Below are positions 23,486-29,379 of a stretch of DNA of 29,379 bases, piece by piece. Both the position numbers and the translations under genes were made by a program. Location of the stretch: positions 1 to 29,379 of the forward strand of contig JBOGED010000007.1 of NCBI GenBank assembly GCA_050743625.1. Direction: 5' to 3'. Below the pieces are notes generated by a model. The model saw only the letters and a program-made list of their open reading frames with translations. It did not search any database and was not told the origin of the DNA. This stretch comes from JBOGED01 sp050743625 (GTDB lineage: Bacteria; Actinomycetota; Nitriliruptoria; Euzebyales; Egibacteraceae). Each line of letters opens with the position of its first letter. Position 1 is the stretch's first letter.

Positions 23486-26400
23486 TTATGGGTCGGTTGG
23501 GTCGTGCAGGAAGGCCGCGCGCTCCTCGGAGGTCAACTGACGGGTCACCCGCTGCTCGGCCAGGCCGAGTACCTCCTCGATCGGGCCACACACCTCGCAC
23601 TCCCACACCCGAACGGTGCCGTCTTTGCCGCCAGTGGCCAGATGCCGCCCGTCAGGACTGAACGCGACGTCGAACACCCCACTCCAGCGATCACGCAGGA
23701 CCACAGGGTCAGCGGCGCCCGTCAAGTCCCACACCCGCACGGTCCCGTCGTCGCTCGCACTGGCCACGTGGTTCCCATCGGGGCTGAACGCAACGTCGAA
23801 CACCTGGCTGTCATGGCCGCGCAGGATCACCGGATCCGTGAGGTTCGCGAGCTCCCAGACCCGTACGGTCCCATCGCGCCCAGCGCTGGCCAAGTGGTTC
23901 CCGTCAGGGCTGAACGCGACCTGATGGACCGCGCCGTCGTGGTCGTGGAGCTCGATCGGGCCGGCTGTGGTCGTCCATGGCCAGAGGCGCACGGTGCCGT
24001 CGATGCCGCTGCTGGCCAGGCGTTGCCCGTCGGGGCTGAACGCCACGCCGGACACCGGTCCGTCGTGGCCGCGCAGGATCACGGGTTCGGCGCCACCGTC
24101 CAGGTCCAAGACCCGTACGGTGCCGTCGTTGCTGGCGCTGGCTACCCGCCGCCCCTCTGGGCTGAACGCCACGCCGAACACCCAGCCATTGTGGCCGCGC
24201 AGGATCACGGGTTCGGCGCCACCGTCCAGGTCCCAGACCCGCACGGTGTTGTCACCGGCGCTGGCGACCTGCCGCCCGTCGGAGCTGAACGCGACGCCGA
24301 ACACCCAGCCGTGGTGGCCGCGCAGGACGACAGGTGCGGCACCGCCCGTCATGTCCCAGACCCGCACAGTGCCGTCCTGGCTGGCGCTGGCCACCCGCTG
24401 GCTGTCGGGACTGAACGCGACGCTTGACACCGTGTCCTCGTGACCCGACAAGACCACGGGAGCGGCTGCGGTTGCCAGGTCCCAGATCCGCAGGGTACTG
24501 TCGGCGCTGGCGCTAGCCAGGCTCCGCCCGTCAGGGCTGAACGCGACGCTCGACACCCCGCCGCCGTGGCCGCGCAAGATCACCGGTTCGGCATCACCCT
24601 CCAGATCCCAGACGCGCACGGTGGCGTCCTGGCTGGCGCTGGCCAGGCGTTTCCCTTCAGGGCTGTACGCGACCTGGTGGACCGCGCCGTCGTGGCCGCG
24701 CAAGATCACCGGTTCGGCATCACCCTCCAGGTCCCAGACTCGGGCGGTGCCGTCCTGGCCGGCGCTGGCCACCTGCCGCCCGTCAGGGCTGAATGCCGCA
24801 CCGAATACCCAGCCCCGGTGGCCGGGAAGGATCACCGGTCTCGCATCACCCGCCAGGTCCCATACCCGGACGGCGCCGTCGGCGCCGGCGCTGGCCAGGT
24901 GCCTCGCATCGAGGCTGAGCGCCACACCGAACACCGGGTCTGGGTGGTGCAGCGTGGCCCGCACCCGCGACTCCACGATCGTTTGGCGCAGGACGGCCTC
25001 GGCCTGCGGGGTCGGGCTGACATCGAACGCTTGCCTGGCCAGCAGTATGCTCAGCTCGGGATCGGTCAGCAGCTGGGCCTCCGCACTCGCCGCCAACTGG
25101 CGGGAAAGGCGGCGCGCGCCTCGTTACGCTGCACCAGACCCAATACCGCCAAGCTGCTGATCATGATGAGCGCCGCGCTGAGGCCGATTACGGCCAGGCG
25201 CATACGTCGACGACCGGCGGCGCGTTCGCGGGCCTGCCGCTCCCTGCTCGCGGCCAAGAAGGTCTGCTCCAGGTCGTTCAGCTTCCCGAGAGGGCTGTCT
25301 TGCCAGGCCGCCAGACGAGCCCCGCGATAGAGGAACCCCTCCTCCCGCCCGCTCTCGCGCCACTCGGTGGCTGCCTCGGTCAGACGCCGATGCGCCCGCA
25401 ACAGCTCCCTGTCCTCGTTGAGCCAGCCCATGAGCCGGGGCCAGCCACGAATAAGCGCCTCGTGAGCGATCTCGACGCTGTCTTTGTCGAGTGTGACGAG
25501 CCGCGCCCGGGCCAGCCGGTCGAGCGCGAGCTCTACCCCTCCCGCGTCCCTGCCGGAGAGAAGCTCGGCTCGTCCGGCACGCCGGCGGGTGTCCTCGGTG
25601 CCCTCTCCCAGCGCGGTCAAGCGCAGGAACACCTCCTGCGCGATCCCCCGTTGCGATGGGCTGAGCTCCCCGTACACGGCGTCGGCCGTCTGCGCGATCG
25701 CCTGCCGTACGCCACCAGCGGACTGGTAGCCGTCAACGGTGAGCGCGCCGTTTCCCCGGCGTTGCCAGGTGGCGAACATGGCGTGCGATAGCAGCGGAAG
25801 CGACCCGGGTTCGTCGCCGAGGTCGGCGAGCACCGTCTGGACCAATCCCGGCTCGAGGGTCAAGCCAGCACGCGCCGCGGGACCTTCGATCGCCTCACGG
25901 AGATCGGCCGCGCTCATGGGGCCGACCAACACTTGGTGGTCTTCCATGGCCGCGACGAGCTCCGGGTACTCGGCGCAGCGAGCGTAGAAGTCGGCGCGGA
26001 TACCCAGAACCACTTTCGCGACAGCGTCGGGATCGCTCGACAGGTCGACGAGCGCCTGAACGAAGGCTCGACGCTCCTTGTGGTCCTGGCACAGCGTGAA
26101 GATCTCCTCGAACTGATCGACCACCAGCACCAACCGCGCGCCGGCCGGCGCGTCCGCCTCTTCCAACGCCTGGCGGGCAGCCATCCGCAACCGATCGAGC
26201 AGCGGCTCGGGGGCTGTCCCACGCACCTTGGCCACCTGCGTGGCCAGCTCCTCCAAGGGATGCGCACCAGGGTCAGCAGGATCGTGGTCCACAGGTCCGA
26301 TGCCGGGAGCCTCCCGCCCCAGACCAACGGCAGCAATCCGGCGCGCAACACGGAAGATTTCCCGCTGCCCGACGGGCCGAACATCGCGAGAAACGACGTC

Positions 26401-26822
26401 TGGTCGATCCGCGTCGCCAAGTCGGCGACCAACCGCTCGCGGCCGAAGAACCACTCGGCGTCCTCTGGCTGGAACGCCGCCAGACCACGATAAGGACACT
26501 CCTCCACCCCCAGCTCGTCTCGGGCCTCGGCATCGCCGGCCGGCCGGTCGTCCGGCGCGAATTCGGCGGCCAGGGCGAGCCAGCGGGCCTCCCACTCGCC
26601 GGGGTCGCCTCCACAGGCCTCGACGTAGGCCAACGTCACCGCCACCGTGGGGAGCTCCCGCCCACCCGCGGCCTCCGACAATACGGTCTTCGAGTAATGC
26701 GCACGATTGGCCAATTCCCGATAACTCAATCGGCCGACCGACCGCCGCAACTGCCGTAAATCAAATGCGAAAGCCTCCAACGGGCCCGCGTCCGGATCAA
26801 GCGGACGCTCAGGACGTCCCAT
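23486..26822 (-). pseudogene. HTH-nSTAND-TM-WD40 regulator/sensor, broken by two frameshifts
   Basis: Three reading frames together make one multidomain protein. From the ATG at 26822 (GGGAG upstream) come an N-terminal helix-turn-helix (LSYRELANRAHYSKTVLSEA), a FFGRERLVADL linker and Walker A GPSGSGKSS. After a frame change near 26270 come Walker B LVLVVDQFEEIF, the STAND helical region and a membrane helix (VIGLSAALIMISSLAVLGLV). After a second change near 25105 there are 11 WD40 repeats to the TAA at 23486. Restoring one G in the GGG at 26270-26272, and one base in the GGGAAA run at 25102-25107, rejoins the frames. In this family ATP-driven NTPases couple a sensed ligand to regulation or cell-suicide responses. 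No effector domain beyond the HTH is seen. Confidence 0.85.
23570..24960 (-). repeat. Tandem WD40 repeats, ~126 bp unit, 11 copies
   Basis: Eleven DGTVRVWDL-type blades spaced 42 codons apart. Neighbouring units are nearly identical in DNA: 24566 and 24692 share about 48 nt with one mismatch, and 24065 and 24191 share 43 nt exactly, both 126 bp apart. That points to recent unit duplication. Eleven blades exceed one seven-bladed propeller. Confidence 0.85.
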
Positions 26823-26976
26823 CGCAGCTCCCGGTAGTCCGGCCATTGGTTGTCCGCCGCTCCCAAACATCGCCGGACAACTCAACCTCGACTATACCCA
26901 CCCATAGCCGCATCGGTCGCCGCCAAGCTCCGGCAACCAGATGTCGCAAACCCACCAACAAGAAATGGAGAATCCT

Positions 26977-27369
26977 ATGCGTTCCGATATCACGTACAAA
27001 GTTCACGGAATAACGAATATCGCCGCGCGTCTGGCGTTCGCGGGATTGCTCACCACGAGCCTGATGTTGACGGGATTGTTCACCGCTTCGCCAGCCGAGG
27101 CGGCGGTTATCTGCCACAGCGATTACATCACAACCTCCGGCGCGAGAGCGTATTACCGCGAATGTGTCGATGGGGGGAGGCGGGTTCAGGTGTCGGGTTG
27201 GGTCGAGGACACCGACGCGGACGGTCAGTGCGCCGGGGTGTACGCCACATACAGCCATGACCCGCACAGGGACGAGAGCGACTGGGCCTGCCCCGAGGGA
27301 GAGAGGGAAAGCTTCGGGTTCCCGTGGCGCCTCGGGAACAACGCCTACGTGCACCTGCGCGAGCAGTGA
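26977..27369 (+). CDS. Small secreted protein with four cysteines, unknown function
   Basis: 130 residues and no family that I recognise. The N-terminus has a signal peptide: basic start, hydrophobic core LAFAGLLTTSLMLTGLF, then a likely cleavage after SPAEA. The mature part (~85 residues) has four cysteines (in VICHSD, RECVDG, GQCAGV and DWACPEG), enough for two disulfides, and is acidic and aromatic with no membrane segment. The ATG at 26977 is chosen because GGAG lies 6 nt upstream; an in-frame ATG at 26941 would add 12 polar residues. It is divergent from the broken HTH-nSTAND gene across ~150 nt, and a strong hairpin follows its stop. Confidence 0.75.
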   Translation: MRSDITYKVHGITNIAARLAFAGLLTTSLMLTGLFTASPAEAAVICHSDYITTSGARAYYRECVDGGRRVQVSGWVEDTDADGQCAGVYATYSHDPHRDESDWACPEGERESFGFPWRLGNNAYVHLREQ

Positions 27370-27377
27370 CGCGAACA

Positions 27378-27414
27378 TGTGCGGGAGTCGGCGGGTTCGC
27401 CGATCTCCCGCACA
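27378..27414. terminator. Strong hairpin terminator, probably bidirectional
   Basis: TGTGCGGGAG plus TCGGCG pair with CGCCGA plus CTCCCGCACA around a GGTT loop. This is a perfect 16 bp stem with one bulged T. It sits between the convergent ends of the secreted-protein gene (stop 27369) and the DUF4143 gene (stop 27460). There is no U-tract, which is common in actinobacteria. Confidence 0.75.
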
Positions 27415-27459
27415 GCCACTCGTTCGGCGGGGATTTCGCTCGTGCGCCGATCGGGCCGA

Positions 27460-28704
27460 TCATGCCCAGAGGGTGGCAAGGGGAGCGGCGACGATACGCT
27501 CGTCCAGCTGATAGAGCCGTGGTCCGGTATGCAATACGACGCCAGCGGCGAAGTTGGCGCCGAGCTGGTCTCGCAGCCAGATAAGGTGTCGCGCGGCGTC
27601 CCGGTTGGGCGCGGAGCGGGCTTTGATCTCGACCGCGACGATAGTGCGGGCGCCGAACTCGGCGATGAGGTCGATCTCGCGCGCTCCGCTCTCTTGCCGC
27701 AGGTGGTACAGCCGGGGCGGGCGATGGCTCAGCGAGATCTCAGCTCGCAGCTGTGAGAGCGCGAACGTGTCGATCATGCGGCCGAGGAGGTCTCCGTCGC
27801 GGAGCACGCCCTCGGCATCGATTGCGAGGACCGCCGCCACGAGGCTCGGATCGCAAACATAGCGTTTGGGCGCCCGCACCAGCCTCTTCAAGCGGTTGCT
27901 GCTCCACGCGGGCAGTACATCGACGATGAGGAGGCTCCGCAGTAGCTGCTCGTAAGCCGAGCCGGTCCTGCGGTCGATCCCGGCCGCGTCGAGAAGCTTG
28001 CGATCAGTCACCTCACCTGCGGTATTGAGCGCCCAGGCCTCGAAGAACCGGCGAAGTCGTACAGGATCCCGAGATAGGCCGAGGTCCATCGCGTCTCGGG
28101 TGACCAACCGGTCGAGGTAGCTGATGAGCCACCTGGCTCTGGTGAGCTCAGCCAGGCGTAGGACGGGCTCGGGGAACCCTCCTCGAACTGCGAGTTCGAT
28201 GTATCCGCGCAGATCAGGTGGATCGATGGGAGCTGCGAGCCCCTCCACTCCCTGCTGGGCCAGCCGGTCCAGCCATGGCATGCGCTCCAGGTCCCGGCGC
28301 AAGATCTCCCGCATGGTCAGGCCTGTCATATCGACCCGCACGAGCCTGCCAGTGGCCGGCCAACCTTCGCGTTGAAGGTCGGCGCGCACCGAGCCGGTCA
28401 CGATGAAGCGTCCCGGGCGCGGCTCGGAGTCCACGGCGCGCTTGATCGCGCCGAGCGCCTCGGGCACGACCTGCCACTCGTCGAGCAGGACAGGCTCTGC
28501 CAGCCCGGTGAGCGCGACGTCCGGGTCCGCGCGGAAGGCCTCCGCCTCCGATGGCCGGTCGAGATGGACAACAGTTCGAGCCTGCCGGGCGGCGCTCGTG
28601 GTCTTACCCGTTGCGCGCGGGCCTACGAGAAGAACCGCAGGCAGATTTCCCAGAAGCTCAGCGAGGAGCGTGTCCACGAGTCTCGGCAAGTACAACTCTG
28701 CCAT
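27460..28704 (-). CDS. ATP-binding protein, AAA_14 plus DUF4143
   Basis: 414 residues. Walker A GPRATGKTT is at 28-36 and a Walker B-like VLLDEW follows near residue 95. The C-terminal DUF4143 half ends in a nuclease-like core: E343 and D345 in REIDLI, then E359 and K361 in VEIKAR, resembling the PD-(D/E)xK fold. This family is widespread in genomic islands and its biological role is not settled. The ATG at 28704 has no clear ribosome binding site, so it may be leaderless or weakly translated. It is intact, unlike both neighbours in this accessory region, and ends facing the hairpin at 27378. Confidence 0.87.
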   Translation of the reverse strand: MAELYLPRLVDTLLAELLGNLPAVLLVGPRATGKTTSAARQARTVVHLDRPSEAEAFRADPDVALTGLAEPVLLDEWQVVPEALGAIKRAVDSEPRPGRFIVTGSVRADLQREGWPATGRLVRVDMTGLTMREILRRDLERMPWLDRLAQQGVEGLAAPIDPPDLRGYIELAVRGGFPEPVLRLAELTRARWLISYLDRLVTRDAMDLGLSRDPVRLRRFFEAWALNTAGEVTDRKLLDAAGIDRRTGSAYEQLLRSLLIVDVLPAWSSNRLKRLVRAPKRYVCDPSLVAAVLAIDAEGVLRDGDLLGRMIDTFALSQLRAEISLSHRPPRLYHLRQESGAREIDLIAEFGARTIVAVEIKARSAPNRDAARHLIWLRDQLGANFAAGVVLHTGPRLYQLDERIVAAPLATLWA

Positions 28705-28824
28705 ACGAGGACACTACCGCTTTCCCGGATACGTTGATCCCGTTTTCACGCAAGCTTCAATCCCGCTTTCACGATCCCATCGCGGCCTTCTGATCTCGGT
28801 CCATGCGGCATCGTGCAGAGTTAT

Positions 28825-29379
28825 GCGGTCATGCCCCGTCAAGTGGTGTAGGCGTTGGTCGCGCGTTTCCTTCGAGTTTGACCGGTGATGGTTCAGCCGG
28901 TTACGGGCAGTAGCTGAGCGGGGGTTCCTCCTTGTTCGTGAGGGGGGGTATCGATGGCGGGTTGTTGGCAGGCGCGTAAGGCTTCTTGGGACATGTAGCG
29001 CCGGGCGATGGCCCATTCGTCGTGCTGCTCGGCCAACACGGCGCCGACCAGGCGGGTCACGGCGGGGCGGTTGGGAAGATGCCGACCACGTCGGTGCGGC
29101 GGCGGATTTCTTTGTTCAGCCGCTCTTGGGTTGTTCGACCAGATCTTCTTCCACACCTCGGCGGGGAAGGCCGTGTACGCCAGCACGTCTGGCGCGGCCT
29201 CCTCCAGCAGGTCGGCCGCGGCGCCGAACTTGATCGCACGCAACTGGTCTGTGACTCGGTGCAGTTGCGCCCAGGCGTCTTGTGGGCGCTGTTGCGCGAA
29301 GATCGTGCGCACCAGCGAGGCGGCCATGGGTTGGGCGTGGCGGGGATCTTGGCCAACAGGTTGCGCATGAAGCGGGTCC
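28825..29379 (-). mobile_element. IS256-type insertion sequence, 3' end inside the window
   Basis: The transposase fragment is followed by 28825-28860 (TCATGCCCCGTCAAGTGGTG and neighbours), which resembles the terminal repeat of actinobacterial IS256-family elements. I recall the consensus only roughly, and the other end is outside the window, so the exact boundary and target duplication cannot be shown. Confidence 0.5.
28893..29379 (-). pseudogene. IS256-family transposase, C-terminal part, frameshifted
   Basis: Matches the end of mutator/IS256 transposases: MRNLLAKIP, SLVRTIFAQ, WSNN, ERLNKEIRRRTDVVGIFP, RLVGAVLAEQHDEWA and RRYMS occur in order. They lie in two alternating frames. Breaks fall at G-runs on the plus strand: near 29342-29345 (one G short), 29128-29130 (two bases short) and 29073-29075 (one G short). 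The total loss is four bases. The 5' part, with the remaining catalytic residues, lies beyond the right edge of the window. As read, the gene cannot make a normal transposase. Confidence 0.85.

Noticed and set aside
23590..24950. Regular ~126 bp repeats that could suggest a repeat array such as CRISPR
   Set aside because: The units encode WD40 blades in one frame, have no short identical repeat with variable spacers, and fit a propeller protein.
28714..29016. 100-codon minus-strand frame between the DUF4143 gene and the transposase
   Set aside because: It overlaps the transposase C-terminus in another frame and crosses the probable insertion-sequence end; it has no domain character.

Overview
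The window is high-GC bacterial DNA with the codon use, G-rich ribosome binding sites and gene families of an actinobacterium (Actinomycetota). Examples are an HTH-nSTAND-WD40 protein, DrrA/DrrB-like exporters and an IS256-type transposase. I cannot name the genus from the sequence.

Positions 29-19358 (minus strand) hold a biosynthetic block. Transcription runs right to left. First comes a membrane-anchored sulfotransferase (19646-20785). Next is a run of four genes, each overlapping the next by an ATGA: a 2727-residue polyketide/lipid synthase (PKS-A: two nitronate monooxygenase-like domains, KS, AT, ACP, KR, DH), a 1601-residue partner (PKS-B: KS, AT, DH, phosphopantetheinyl transferase), a Baeyer-Villiger-type flavin monooxygenase and a short-chain dehydrogenase. 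Then come three carotenoid genes, crtE (GGPP synthase), crtI (phytoene desaturase) and crtB (phytoene synthase), which together can make a lycopene-type carotene. A divergent ABC exporter pair (21218-23323, plus strand) faces this block. The synthase pair looks like the secondary-lipid synthase group that includes PUFA and heterocyst-glycolipid synthases, not a modular PKS. No thioesterase, reductive release domain or carotenoid-tailoring gene is visible.

The most striking structure is a ~330 bp duplication. The promoter, ~150 nt leader and first ~40 codons of PKS-A (19232-19558) recur in diverged form at 20812-21138, directly upstream of the sulfotransferase. The second copy carries a 51-codon remnant of the synthase N-terminus whose stop codon overlaps the sulfotransferase start (ATGA). 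Both copies keep identical -35/-10-like hexamers with a 17 nt spacer. This suggests the two transcription units are co-regulated by a copied leader.

Positions 23486-29379 look like a different, decaying accessory region. It has an HTH-nSTAND-TM-WD40 gene broken by two frameshifts, a small secreted four-cysteine protein, a strong hairpin terminator, a DUF4143-type ATPase, and the C-terminal part of an IS256-family transposase broken by three frameshifts. Four of the five frameshifts fall at G-runs on the plus strand and the fifth lies in a GGGAAA run. The ~23 kb to the left show none. This means either real gene decay or local base-calling errors.
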